From positions 4,278,501-4,342,500 of the forward strand of contig NC_008380.1 in assembly GCF_000009265.1 (NCBI RefSeq): DNA of 64,000 nucleotides, written 5' to 3'. This document shows positions 54,134 to 63,570 of this stretch, piece after piece. The notes beneath the pieces were generated by a model. That model ran no database searches, was not told where the DNA came from, and worked only from the letters and a program-made list of their open reading frames with translations. The stretch is from Rhizobium johnstonii 3841 (lineage in GTDB: Bacteria > Pseudomonadota > Alphaproteobacteria > Rhizobiales > Rhizobiaceae). Within the stretch, counting starts at the first letter, position 1. Each line of letters begins with the position of its first letter. The translations under genes were made by a program, and so were the position numbers.

Positions 54134-54241
54134 ATGAACAAGCTCACCATGCCTGACCCGCGTGCCCGTTGTGGCGTGCCGCGTTTTTCCACTATATCGA
54201 CCCTCCTCGACACGATTTGCGGCCGCGAGGTGCGGCCATGA
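54134..54241 (+). CDS. Upstream ORF overlapping the DUF475 start (possible)
   Basis: 35 residues (MNKLTMPDPRARCGV...) with stop TGA overlapping the next ATG as ATGA (54238-54241). No ribosome site is visible, but a TTCATCGATGAA dyad surrounds its start. The overlap would allow translational coupling to DUF475. May be chance. Confidence 0.3.
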   Translation: MNKLTMPDPRARCGVPRFSTISTLLDTICGREVRP

Positions 54242-55326
54242 ATCAACCTGTGACCCAATCCTCGCTCAGCTATTTCCGCTGGGCTTTCATCGTCACTGCC
54301 CTTGGCCTCGTTCTCGGCGCGGTGCTCGGCTGGCAGACGACCGGCACGATCGGCGGCATGGCGACCGTCTTCTTCATCTGCACGGTGCTTGCGGTGCTGG
54401 AGATCTCGCTCTCCTTCGATAATGCCATCGTCAACGCCAACAAGCTGAAGGAGATGACGCCGGTCTGGCAGCAGCGCTTCCTCACCTGGGGCATCATCAT
54501 CGCCGTCTTCGGCATGCGCATCGTCTTCCCGCTGGCAATCGTCGCGATCGCGGCACAGATCGGCCCCTGGGACGCTCTGGTGCTTGCCGCACGCGAGCCG
54601 GCCGAATATGCCCGCATCATGAACGACGCGCATCTGCCGATCGCAGCCTTCGGCGGCACCTTCCTGATGATGGTCGGCCTCAGCTATTTCTTCGACCACG
54701 AGAAGAAAATCCATTGGCTTCGCGGCCTGGAAAAGGTGATGGCGCGCTCGGCCACCATCAGGGGCATCGAGATCGCCTTCGTGCTCGCACTGATGCTTGT
54801 GTTCTCCTGGTTGATCGGTGGCGAGGAAGCCAGTGTCTTCGTCCATTGCGCCATCTACGGCCTGCTCACCTTCCTCGCGGTCGAGGTTGTCGGTGAGCTG
54901 CTCGATGCGTCGCAGCAGACGATGAGTGCTGCCGCCAAGGGCGGCCTCGGCGCCTTCATCTATCTGGAGGTGCTGGATGCCAGCTTCTCCTTCGACGGCG
55001 TCATCGGCGCCTTCGCCTTGACGCAGAACCTCTTCGTCATCGCGATCGGTCTCGGCATCGGCGCCATGTACGTGCGCTCGATGACGATCATGCTGGTGGA
55101 GAAGGGAACGCTTGCCGAATACCGCTATCTCGAGCATGGCGCCTTCTACGCCATCCTGATCCTCTCGGTGATCATGTATGCGCAGACCCTGGTGCACATC
55201 CCCGAGGTCATCACCGGGCTCGGCGGCGCGGCCTTGATCGGCCTGTCCCTCTGGTCGTCCATCCGCCACAACAGACGCGAAAAGGTGGAGGATCACGGCG
55301 CTCGGCAGGAGGAACTTCACGCCTGA
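54238..55326 (+). CDS. DUF475 / TerC-related membrane protein
   Basis: 362 residues with about nine hydrophobic helices. The TerC-like acidic motif EISLSFDNAIVNANKLKEM and the second DASFSFDGVIGAFA suggest a divalent-metal exporter or related ion carrier. ATG 54238 has GAGGTG upstream. Family members in other bacteria occur under Mn2+ or stress control. The preceding leader RNA may be its switch. Confidence 0.9.
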   Translation: MNQPVTQSSLSYFRWAFIVTALGLVLGAVLGWQTTGTIGGMATVFFICTVLAVLEISLSFDNAIVNANKLKEMTPVWQQRFLTWGIIIAVFGMRIVFPLAIVAIAAQIGPWDALVLAAREPAEYARIMNDAHLPIAAFGGTFLMMVGLSYFFDHEKKIHWLRGLEKVMARSATIRGIEIAFVLALMLVFSWLIGGEEASVFVHCAIYGLLTFLAVEVVGELLDASQQTMSAAAKGGLGAFIYLEVLDASFSFDGVIGAFALTQNLFVIAIGLGIGAMYVRSMTIMLVEKGTLAEYRYLEHGAFYAILILSVIMYAQTLVHIPEVITGLGGAALIGLSLWSSIRHNRREKVEDHGARQEELHA

Positions 55327-55360
55327 CGAAGCAAGCAGTGTGCGACACCCTTGCAGCTAA

Positions 55361-55392
55361 AAATAAAGCCCGCGACCATCCGGTTGCGGGCT
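55361..55392 (-). terminator. Terminator of the small gene at 55420
   Basis: On the minus strand AGCCCGC / GCGGGCT plus an inner ACC/GGT, followed by TTTATTTTT. It also lies past the DUF475 stop (plus strand, weaker T-run). Confidence 0.8.
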
Positions 55393-55419
55393 AATTCATT
55401 CATGCATGACTTGAAGATT

Positions 55420-55590
55420 TTAGCGGGAGACCTGACCGAAGGAGGCCGGGTCGATACCGAGTGTGGTGAGGTCATTGGCGCGCGGGCGGCGACCGGCTTC
55501 GACAGCAGCGCTGACGGCGTTTGCAGCACCAAGAACGGCGAATGCGCGGCCAAAGAAGCCAGTACGGACTGAATTGCGAAGTGCGGACAT
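55420..55590 (-). CDS. Small hypothetical protein (56 aa)
   Basis: ATG 55590 is preceded by AGGAAAAGGACA. The protein begins MSALRNSVRTGFFGRAFAVL, holds a short Ala-rich hydrophobic stretch (AVLGAANAVSAAVEAG), then ANDLTTLGIDPASFG. It has a strong downstream terminator, so it is a well-formed single gene. Function unknown. Confidence 0.75.
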   Translation of the reverse strand: MSALRNSVRTGFFGRAFAVLGAANAVSAAVEAGRRPRANDLTTLGIDPASFGQVSR

Positions 55591-55750
55591 TGTCCTTTTC
55601 CTCTTGCTCTATGATTGACCACTCATAGATGGCATCGCGCACAGACCTCCACAATGCTCAGAAAATCACCTCAGCCATGCAAAAACAGGAGGCCGGCGCA
55701 TGTCTCCATGGCCGACCTCGAGGGAGGGGGTGGGTGGTCGTTTTATTCTT

Positions 55751-55856
55751 AGAGCGCCGTGCGTCCTTTCGGACGCACAAAGGACGCTCCAACACTTTGA
55801 AATCTGCGCATCGTGCTTTCCGAAAATCGGAACCGATTTTCGGGCCGATGCGCTAG
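55751..55856 (+). repeat. RIME-like element, copy B
   Basis: About 106 bp, near-identical to copies A and C: GTGCGTCC...GGACGCAC palindrome, then CCGAAAATCGG...CCGATTTTCGG. Its right end includes the TAG stop of tctA (55853-55855). Confidence 0.82.
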
Positions 55857-57370
55857 TCTTCGTTCGCCGCCAGCTGCGAGAGCACCTGTCCCCTGCCGCG
55901 CAGCCGCAGGATCAGCGGGATGAGGAAGGCGGCCGCTGCAACGATGAGCAGGCCTGCCGCGATTGGCGACATCACCAGCGTCGTGACGTCGCCCTGGCTG
56001 ATCGCCAGCGCCCGGCGCAGCTGCTGTTCGGCAAGCGGCCCGAGGATCAGGCCGACCACGGCAGGCGCGATCGGATAGCCGAAGAGCCGCATCACATAGC
56101 CGAGCAGACCGAAGGCGAGCAGCATGCCGAGCTCGAACACCGACGGATTGGCGCCGATCGTCCCGAGCGTCGCAAACAGCAGAATGCCGGCATAGAGCCA
56201 CGGCTTCGGAACGGTCAGCAGCCGCACCCAGAGCCCGATCATCGGCAGGTTCAGCACCAAGAGCATCGCATTGGCGATGAGCAGGCTGGCGATCAGCCCC
56301 CAGACGAGCTGCGGATTGGTGGCAAACAGCAGCGGCCCCGGCTGCAGCCCGTATTGCTGGAAGCCGGCAAGCATGATCGCCGCCGTCGCCGTCGTCGGCA
56401 GGCCGAGCGTCAGAAGCGGCACCAGCGTGCCGGCGGCAGATGCGTTGTTCGCCGCCTCGGGACCGGCTACGCCTTCAATCGCGCCATGGCCGAACTCTTC
56501 CGGGTTTTTCGCCAGCCGCTTTTCGGTCGCATAGGAGAGGAACGTGCCGATTTCGGCGCCGCCCGCCGGCATCGCGCCGATCGGGAAACCGATCAGCGTG
56601 CCGCGCAGCCACGGCTTCCACGAGCGTGACCAGTCCTCCGCGTTCATCCAGAGCGAACCCTTGACCGCCTCGACCTTCTCGGCGATCCGGTTGCCCTGCG
56701 CCGCGATATAAAGCGTCTCGCCGATCGCAAACATCGCCACGGCCAGCGTCGTCACCTCGATACCGTCGAGCAGGTCGGGAATGCCGAAGGAAAGCCTGGC
56801 CTGTCCGGTCTGCTGATCGATGCCGACCATGGCGAGCGCAAAGCCGATGAACAGCGAGGTCAGACCCCTCAATGCCGAATCGCCGAAGGCCGATGAAACG
56901 GTGACGAAGGCAAGCACCATCAGCGCGAAATACTCGCGCGGCCCGAAGACCAGCGCCAGCTTGACGATGTAAGGCGCGATGAAGGCAAGCCCGAGCGTGG
57001 CGATCAGGCCGGCGACGAAGGAGCCGATCGCCGCTGTCGCCAGCGCCGGTCCGCCGCGTCCGGCGCGCGCCATCTTGTTGCCCTCGAGTGCGGTGACGAT
57101 CGAGGCGCTTTCGCCCGGCGTGTTGAGCAGGATCGAGGTCGTCGAACCGCCATACATGCCGCCGTAATAGATGCCGGCGAACATGATCAGCGAGCCGCCC
57201 GGATCGAGCTTGTAGGTGACGGGCAGCAGCAGCGCCACGGTGAGAGCCGGGCCGATGCCGGGAAGCACGCCGACGGCGGTGCCGAGCGTGACGCCGACCA
57301 TCGCATAAATCAGGTTCATCGGCTGCATCGCAACCAGGATACCCTGCCATAGGAATTCGAATGTGCTCAT
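55853..57370 (-). CDS. tctA: Tripartite tricarboxylate transporter, large membrane subunit
   Basis: 505 residues, about 11-12 hydrophobic helices. TctA hallmarks GVLPGIGPALTVALLLP near the start, GGMYGGSTTSILLNTPGE, and GFPIGAMPAGGAEIGTFLSY are present. It works with TctB and TctC to import citrate or other carboxylates. It is the last gene of tctCBA; its stop lies in RIME copy B. Start ATG 57370, weak ribosome site. Confidence 0.96.
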   Translation of the reverse strand: MSTFEFLWQGILVAMQPMNLIYAMVGVTLGTAVGVLPGIGPALTVALLLPVTYKLDPGGSLIMFAGIYYGGMYGGSTTSILLNTPGESASIVTALEGNKMARAGRGGPALATAAIGSFVAGLIATLGLAFIAPYIVKLALVFGPREYFALMVLAFVTVSSAFGDSALRGLTSLFIGFALAMVGIDQQTGQARLSFGIPDLLDGIEVTTLAVAMFAIGETLYIAAQGNRIAEKVEAVKGSLWMNAEDWSRSWKPWLRGTLIGFPIGAMPAGGAEIGTFLSYATEKRLAKNPEEFGHGAIEGVAGPEAANNASAAGTLVPLLTLGLPTTATAAIMLAGFQQYGLQPGPLLFATNPQLVWGLIASLLIANAMLLVLNLPMIGLWVRLLTVPKPWLYAGILLFATLGTIGANPSVFELGMLLAFGLLGYVMRLFGYPIAPAVVGLILGPLAEQQLRRALAISQGDVTTLVMSPIAAGLLIVAAAAFLIPLILRLRGRGQVLSQLAANED

Positions 57371-57458
57371 CTTGGTGTCCCAAGCGGCATTTCCGGCCGT
57401 GCGTTTCGCAACCGGGCGCCGCGCAAAATCAAAAGAGCTGACAGCGCGTCCCGCGCGG

Positions 57459-57950
57459 TCAGAAGAACAGATGTTCGAGCGGGCCGGCCGGCAGTGTCAG
57501 CTGCAGCAGCTGCGAGAAGATCGCCCAGACGACGAAGCTGAAGACGATGCCAAGCGGCAGCGAGATCCAGAGCTTGCGTTTGCCGAAGCCGCGTGCCGTC
57601 AGCGCAAACAGCACGCCTGTCGCAATCGAGAAGCCGGCGACGCGCAAAAGCAGCATCTGGCCGGCAAGACCGGCGACGATCCAGATGACGGGTGCGACTT
57701 CCTGCCGGTCACGTTCGGGAAAATCGCCGCGCCAGGCTTCGAAGGCGGTCCAGATCCCGAGACAGAAGAGGCCGAACGCCACCACTTGAGGCACTGTCGC
57801 AGGACCGATGCGGTCGTACTGCGCAATCGTTTTCAGATGCGACGCATCCCAGGCCATCACGCCGGCGATGGCGAAGAGGAAAACGGCAATGATGAACGCC
57901 GCCCAATCAGGGCGGCGTTCGGTTGCCGAGGAGGTGTTATCCTCGCTCAT
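57459..57950 (-). CDS. tctB: Tripartite tricarboxylate transporter, small membrane subunit
   Basis: 163 residues with four hydrophobic helices (WAAFIIAVFLFAIAGVMAW, VVAFGLFCLGIWTAFEAW, IVAGLAGQMLLLRVAGF, FSFVVWAIFSQLLQL). It overlaps the tctC stop by ATGA and is 88 bp before tctA. The family is poorly conserved; the operon position secures the call. Confidence 0.93.
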   Translation of the reverse strand: MSEDNTSSATERRPDWAAFIIAVFLFAIAGVMAWDASHLKTIAQYDRIGPATVPQVVAFGLFCLGIWTAFEAWRGDFPERDRQEVAPVIWIVAGLAGQMLLLRVAGFSIATGVLFALTARGFGKRKLWISLPLGIVFSFVVWAIFSQLLQLTLPAGPLEHLFF

Positions 57951-58891
57951 TGAACAAGTCCGATGTCTTTGAGAATGCCTTCAGTGGCCGAGACATCCTT
58001 TTCGAGCTGCGCCTTGAAGGCATCGCCGGACAGATAGGTGTCGGCCCAGCCCTTGGTCTTCAGCGTTTCCTGCCAGGTGGCGGAGCTGTGCAGCTTCTCG
58101 AAATCGGCGGTGACGGCTGCCACCTGCTCTGCCGACAGGCCGGGGGCAGCAGCAACCATGCGCCAGTTCTGGATGATGACGTCGGTGCCGGCTTCCTTCA
58201 GTGTCGGGGCATCGACACCGTCGATACGCTTTTCGCTGGATACGGCGAGAAGACGGAGCGTGCCTGACTTCACCTGCGATTCGAACTCGCTATAGCTCGA
58301 GACGCCGGCCGTTACCTGGCCGCCGAGAATAGCGGCGAGCGCTTCACCGCCGCCGGAGAAGGCGACATAGTTGATCTTCGTCGGATCGACGCCAGAAGCC
58401 TTGGCGATCAGGCCGACGGCGATGTGGTCGGTGCCGCCGGCAGAGCCGCCGCCCCAGGAAACCGCACCCGGATCCTTCTTCAGAGCCGCGACCAGATCGG
58501 CCATGGTCTTGATCTCGGACGCGGCAGGAACGACGACAGCCTCATACTCGCCGGTCAGGCGGGCGATCGGCGTGACATCCTTGAGCGTCACCGGCGACTT
58601 GTTGGTGAGGATCGCGCCGACCATGACATAGCCGCCGACGATCAGCGAATTCGGGTTGCCGGCAGCCTGGCTGCTGAATTGCGCAAGGCCGATGGTGCCG
58701 CCGGCGCCCGGGACGTTCTGGACCTGCACGTTGCCGGAGATCTTCTCCTGCTGCAGCGCGGTCTGCAGCGAACGGGCCGTCTGGTCCCAGCCGCCGCCGG
58801 GAGCGGCGGGCGCGATGATGGTGTAATCGGCCGCATAGGCCGGCAGCGCGATGGTCGCTGCAAGAAGGGTTGCGATGAACGTATGCTTCAC
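57947..58891 (-). CDS. tctC: Tripartite tricarboxylate transporter, substrate-binding protein
   Basis: 314 residues. Signal peptide 1-20 (IALPAYA-AD). The binding domain carries the TTT/Bug signature: APAAPGGGWDQTAR, then NVPGAGGTIGLAQF. It delivers substrate to TctAB. Start is GTG 58891 with GGAGGA upstream. The substrate is unknown. Confidence 0.95.
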   Translation of the reverse strand: MKHTFIATLLAATIALPAYAADYTIIAPAAPGGGWDQTARSLQTALQQEKISGNVQVQNVPGAGGTIGLAQFSSQAAGNPNSLIVGGYVMVGAILTNKSPVTLKDVTPIARLTGEYEAVVVPAASEIKTMADLVAALKKDPGAVSWGGGSAGGTDHIAVGLIAKASGVDPTKINYVAFSGGGEALAAILGGQVTAGVSSYSEFESQVKSGTLRLLAVSSEKRIDGVDAPTLKEAGTDVIIQNWRMVAAAPGLSAEQVAAVTADFEKLHSSATWQETLKTKGWADTYLSGDAFKAQLEKDVSATEGILKDIGLVQ

Positions 58892-59273
58892 GATGTGTCC
58901 TCCGTCGGCGGCTGAGCAAACCGCCTGTTATTCTCAAGGGAATCGGGAGGAATGGCCGGCCAGCGGACGCAAGCGTCCTGAATGACGAGCGGAATACCTC
59001 CCAAGGCTTCAGCTCTCCGCCTCCACGGAGAAGAAGTAGCCAAAGCGACCACAACAACCTGTCATTTAGCTGACATCGGCGAGATATCCAGAAGGAGAAG
59101 ACACTTTTTTGCCGTAATTGGCGGGCGCGGATCTAAATCCCGGTTCTTCGCTGCCGGATGGCCAGTACTTCCAGCCGCAGCGAAGTATGGCCGCGAGCCT
59201 GATCTGGCGAGAGCTACAGGCGGAGCGATCCAAAGCTCTGCAAGAAGGGTGAACCGGCTGAAAGCTGACGCCT
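58892..59273. other. Intergenic region upstream of tctC
   Basis: 382 bp between the solute-binding gene and tctC. It should hold the tctC promoter. Short dyads are seen (GGACGC-AA-GCGTCC at 58965-58978; TGTCA-N6-TGACA at 59060-59075). No ORF, repeat or RNA is recognised. Confidence 0.6.
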
Positions 59274-60338
59274 TCACTGCGTCCGCAGCACCTCATTCCA
59301 GTGCGCGATCAGCCGCGCCCGCTTCACCTGGTCGAGATAGACCATCAACCCGGGACTGACCGGCACCGGCCGCAGTTGGGCGCCGAGCAGTTCCTGCAGC
59401 GTGTTGGCGGTATTCTCCCCCGCGACCTCTGGGCTGACGGCCGGGATCTGCAGCTCGCGCGCCATGATCGTCTGCCCTTCCCTCGACATGAAGAAGGTGA
59501 GGTAACGCCGGCCGAGTTCCGGCTCGGCGGAGGCCTGCGGCACCAGCCCGATCCGCGACATCACCACGGTATAATCCTTCGGCAGCACGATGCCGACATC
59601 AGGATAGCGTGAGGCCCAATCGGCCGCATAGGAGCCGAGAATATTGTAGCCGAGCACGAAGCGCCCGTCGGCAACGCGTTCGAGGATCGCCGAACTCGTC
59701 GAATAAAGCTTGACGCCGGCAGCCCCCATCGCCCCGATCACCGACCAGATGTCGCCGAACTGCTCCTGGTCGCGCGCCATGAAAAGAAAGCCGACGCCGG
59801 AACGCTCGATGTCGTAGGTGCCGATCCGCCCATAGACCTCGTTGCCCTTGCGCTTCAGATAGTCGACGAATTCAGCCCGCGAACTCGGCACCGGCTCATG
59901 CGCAAAGCTCGGCTTGTGATAGACGAACACCGCCGGCTCGAAGGTGAGCGCATAGGCGGTGTTGCGCCAGTTCGCCCATTTCGGCCATGCAGCACTCATC
60001 GGCAGGTTGCTGACCTGCGCATATCCGTCGTTGGAAAGCTTCACCTGCAGGTCCATCGCCGAGGAGAAGGCGAAATCCGCTGTCTTCTTGCCGGCATCCG
60101 TCTCCCTGACGATCCGGTCGTAAATGTCGCCGGTCAGCATATCTTCATATTTGACCGCGACATCGGGATTGGCGTCCTGGAAACCCCGGATCATCGGCTG
60201 CGCCAGCGGCTCGTCGAGCGAGGAATAAACCGTCAACACCGGCGCATCGGCGTTGCCCGACTTCGCCGGATAGAAGGCCTGATCGGCGAGCGCAAAGCCC
60301 GGCCAGAACGCCAGCAGCAAGATGAAAACTCTCCTCAT
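59274..60338 (-). CDS. ABC-type solute-binding protein (iron/polyamine-like)
   Basis: 354 residues. Signal peptide ~1-18 (FWPGFALA-DQ). Type 2 periplasmic binding fold: LTVYSSLDEPLAQPMIRGFQ, then DFAFSSAMDLQVKLSNDG. No permease or ATPase gene is near, so it may be a sensor accessory of a two-component system rather than a transporter part. In other genomes such proteins sit beside tctDE. It is followed by the tct block. Confidence 0.88.
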   Translation of the reverse strand: MRRVFILLLAFWPGFALADQAFYPAKSGNADAPVLTVYSSLDEPLAQPMIRGFQDANPDVAVKYEDMLTGDIYDRIVRETDAGKKTADFAFSSAMDLQVKLSNDGYAQVSNLPMSAAWPKWANWRNTAYALTFEPAVFVYHKPSFAHEPVPSSRAEFVDYLKRKGNEVYGRIGTYDIERSGVGFLFMARDQEQFGDIWSVIGAMGAAGVKLYSTSSAILERVADGRFVLGYNILGSYAADWASRYPDVGIVLPKDYTVVMSRIGLVPQASAEPELGRRYLTFFMSREGQTIMARELQIPAVSPEVAGENTANTLQELLGAQLRPVPVSPGLMVYLDQVKRARLIAHWNEVLRTQ

Positions 60339-60383
60339 GCCGCAACAATGCCTGAGCGCATCGGGAGGAGCAAGGGCGCCGGA

Positions 60384-61243
60384 CTAGGCAGCGACACACT
60401 CCATCAGCGCATTCTGCGCATGCAGCAGAAAGGCCTTGGCGGCGCGGCTTTGGCAGAACGGATGCGCCATCGCCTCCGCCGTCACCTCCTGGCCGCGCGT
60501 AACCGGCGGGCACGGCAGAAAGATCGCATCCTCCCGCAAACATCGGTCCCGATCCGGTAGCCGGCGAGCGCGTCCGAGGCGGCATCGCCCGGCCATGAAT
60601 CGGTGATGACGACGTCGGCATCCGATAGCTCGCTCATATCGGTGCTCACGCGGAAGCGTCCATTTAGCAACGCGGCGTCGCTGATGTGCCAGCGTTCGGG
60701 ATAGACCTGTACCACCTCGATCGGCAATGCGATCGACGCTTCGGCCCAGGAGCGGAGGATATTTGCGTCCGCCGCCACGCCAACGACCTTCAATCCGTCG
60801 ATCGAGCCGCGCCGGTTCTTGATATAGGCAAGGTCGCCGAGCGTCTCGCAGGGATGGTTGGAGCCTGTGCGCGCATTGATGACAGGCACCGGCGAAGCTG
60901 CCGCCACCGCCTTCAATGCCGCGAGTTCCCTGGTGCGGATCACCAGCATGTCGAACCAATTGCCGAGATAACCCTGGATATCGCCGGTTTCCTCCCTGGC
61001 ATTGAAGCCGATCGGCACATGCACGCAGATACCGCCCATAGCCTGGATGCCGAGATCGAAGGCGGTGGTATTGCGCCAGCCGCCATCATCGACAATCAGC
61101 GCGACGCGTTTGCCCGCAAGGCTCTGCGGCATCGCGCGCTCATCCCAGGCTTTGGCAAGCTCACCGGCGCGATCGATGATCGACCGAAGCCCGGCCTCCG
61201 GAATATCATGAAACTCCAGAAAACTCCGGGCAGAACCTGTCAT
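60384..61243 (-). pseudogene. Frameshifted ornithine/aspartate carbamoyltransferase-family gene
   Basis: The frame from ATG 61243 shows FLEFHDIPEAGLRSIIDRA, RNTTAFDLG (carbamoyl-phosphate loop variant), HPCETLGDLAYIKN and later the ornithine-type region, then shifts to junk after ALAGYRIGTDV (~60540). In the next frame (REDAIFLPCPPVTRGQEV, ending LLHAQNALMECVAA, stop 60384) the family's C-terminus resumes. One missing base in GTTTGC would restore it. Either a pseudogene or a sequencing error. Confidence 0.75.
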
Positions 61244-61677
61244 CCAAAATCTCCGTCAGGCATGAAACGCCGCCACAATACCCTTCGCTGGCCTCACGGC
61301 AATCGTCGAAGCAACCGCGAATCACATTGCATACCGCGTTGGATATGCTCGCGATTCGTCTTCCAGGCCACGCCCCTGGGTCCGGCTCAAGCCCTAAATC
61401 GATCGGCGATCGGTTTTATGATGCAGATACAGAAAGTGTCGACCAAAGCAGAACACTCGGCTTTCTCCGATGTGAATTGTCTTTTCATCACAAAGGATTA
61501 GAGATTGACCCCATCCTTCGCCCGTTTAGAGTATTGATGAAGATCGACGACGTTTATACGGTCCGCTGCCGCGTAAAAACGTCGAGACCGCCCGAATTTC
61601 TTATTCGGGGGACGACTCTTCGCGACAAAAACTCTATAAAAAGCTAGACTAAACTGTGAAGATCCATGGGAGGGGTC
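61244..61677. other. Intergenic region before the cyclase gene
   Basis: 434 bp between the frameshifted gene and the cyclase. No convincing ORF. GATCGGCGATC and other short dyads occur near 61400. Promoters for both divergent genes should be here; I cannot place them. Confidence 0.5.
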
Positions 61678-63546
61678 ATGGAACGACGACTGAGCGCTAT
61701 TCTTGCTGCAGACGTCGTCGGCTACAGCCGACTGATGGGCATCGATGAATCCGGCACGTTGCAGGCGCTGAACCGCCATCGCTGCGAGCTGGTCGACATT
61801 CGTATTTCGGACTACAAGGGCCGGATCGTCAAACTCACAGGCGACGGCATCCTTGCCGAATTCCAGAGCGTGGTGAATGCGGTCGCCTGCGCCGCCGAAA
61901 TCCAGCGCAGCATGGCAGCCCGTAATGAGAACGTGCCCAAGGACGAGCGCGTCGAATTCCGTATCGGCATCAATCTCGGCGACGTCGTGGTCGAGAACGG
62001 CGACATATTCGGAGACGGGGTCAATCTCGCCGCCAGGCTCGAGCGCATCGCAGCGCCGGGCGGCATCGCCGTGTCGGCCTCGGTGCGCGACCAGGTCGGT
62101 TCGCGCCTCAATCTCGGCTTCGAATTCATCGGCGAACATATGCTGAAGAACATCAGGCAGCCCGTTCAGGTCTACACCGTCAGCTTGGCGCCGCCTTCCT
62201 CCGCCAGATTGGTGGCGCAGAACCGCAATACCTGCTTCATCGCGGTGCTGCCCTTCACCAATATGAGCGGCGATGCCGACCAGGATTATTTCTCCGACGG
62301 CATCACCGAAGACATCATCACCGATCTCTCCAAGATCTCCAGCCTGCACGTCGTGCCGCGCAACACCATTTTCACCTACAAGGGCATATCGGTGAAGGTG
62401 AAGCGGCTCGCCCAGGAGCTTGGCGTACGCTACGTGCTCGAGGGAAGTGTGCGCATCGTCGGCAATCGCGTGCGCATTTCCGGCCAGTTGATCGACACCG
62501 CCAATGGCGACCATCTCTGGGCCGAGCGTTACGACCGCGACATGACCGACATCTTCGCCATCCAGGACGAGATCACCCATGCGATCGTCGGCCAGTTGAA
62601 GGTGCGCCTGCTGCCGGAAGAGAAGAAGGCGATCGCGACTGAGCCGACCGCCAATGTCGAGGCCTATACCTATTATCTCAGAGGCCGCCAGCTCTCCCAT
62701 ACCTGGACCAAATCTTATCTCCAGCTCGCAAGGCGCATGTTCTGCAAGGCGGTGGAGCTCGATCCGGATTATGCCCGCGCCTATGCCGGCATCGCCGATT
62801 GCGACGCGGCGATCCGTGACTGGGCGCCTGACGACGTGCCGCTGAGGCGCATCCTCCAGATGAGCGCCCGTGCCCTGGCGCTCGATCCTGACCTACCCGA
62901 AGCCCACGCCTCCCATGGTCTCGCTTTGCATCAGAGCGGCTATGACGACAGGGCGGCGGCAGCCTTCGAACGTGCCCTGGCGCTCGACCCGAACCTCTTC
63001 GAGGCGAATTTCCACTATGCCCGGTTCTTCTTCATGCACGGCAACTTCGCCGAATCCGTGCAATATTTCACCCGCGCCGCCGCAATCCGCCCTGATGATT
63101 ACGTCTCGCCGATCCATCTGATGTCGGCCTACCGCTCGCTCGGCCGGGTGCTGGATACGGAAAACTGGGCGCGCCTCGGCCTGCTGCGCGCCGAACGGGC
63201 CTTGAACGTCAACCCGGAAAATTCAGGCCCCGCCCATCGCGGCGCGCTGGCGCTTGCCCATCTCGGCGACGCGGCAAGGGCACGCGACTGGGCGGCCCGT
63301 GCGATCGCCATCGATCCCGACGACATCGTCGCGCAGTATAATCTCGCCTGCGTCTACTCCGTCCTCGGCGACGTCGATCAGTCGATCGATCTGCTGGAGA
63401 AGCTGCTGCCGAACAGCTCCGTCTACCATATCAAATGGTTCGACAATGATTCCGATCTCGACAACATCCGCGACGATCCCCGCTTCCGGAAGCTGCTCAC
63501 CGCCGCAATGATGCAGCGCGAGCGGGTCGAAAGGACCGGGAGCTGA
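61678..63546 (+). CDS. Class III adenylate/guanylate cyclase with TPR repeats
   Basis: 622 residues. The catalytic domain (1-170) starts RRLSAILAADVVGYSRLM (metal Asp12) and has KLTGDGILAEF (metal Asp56), INLGDVVVENGDIFGDGVNLAARLE and GFEFIGEHMLKNI. A central FlgO/TolB-like domain (FIAVLPFTNMSGDADQDYFSDG) precedes TPR-like repeats (AVELDPDYARAYAGIADCDAA, ALALDPDLPEAHASHG). No membrane helix. GGGAGGGG precedes ATG 61678. Rhizobia have many such cyclases; the signal sensed is unknown. Confidence 0.92.
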   Translation: MERRLSAILAADVVGYSRLMGIDESGTLQALNRHRCELVDIRISDYKGRIVKLTGDGILAEFQSVVNAVACAAEIQRSMAARNENVPKDERVEFRIGINLGDVVVENGDIFGDGVNLAARLERIAAPGGIAVSASVRDQVGSRLNLGFEFIGEHMLKNIRQPVQVYTVSLAPPSSARLVAQNRNTCFIAVLPFTNMSGDADQDYFSDGITEDIITDLSKISSLHVVPRNTIFTYKGISVKVKRLAQELGVRYVLEGSVRIVGNRVRISGQLIDTANGDHLWAERYDRDMTDIFAIQDEITHAIVGQLKVRLLPEEKKAIATEPTANVEAYTYYLRGRQLSHTWTKSYLQLARRMFCKAVELDPDYARAYAGIADCDAAIRDWAPDDVPLRRILQMSARALALDPDLPEAHASHGLALHQSGYDDRAAAAFERALALDPNLFEANFHYARFFFMHGNFAESVQYFTRAAAIRPDDYVSPIHLMSAYRSLGRVLDTENWARLGLLRAERALNVNPENSGPAHRGALALAHLGDAARARDWAARAIAIDPDDIVAQYNLACVYSVLGDVDQSIDLLEKLLPNSSVYHIKWFDNDSDLDNIRDDPRFRKLLTAAMMQRERVERTGS

Positions 63547-63570
63547 GGTCGAACTTTTCCCGGCCGTTCA

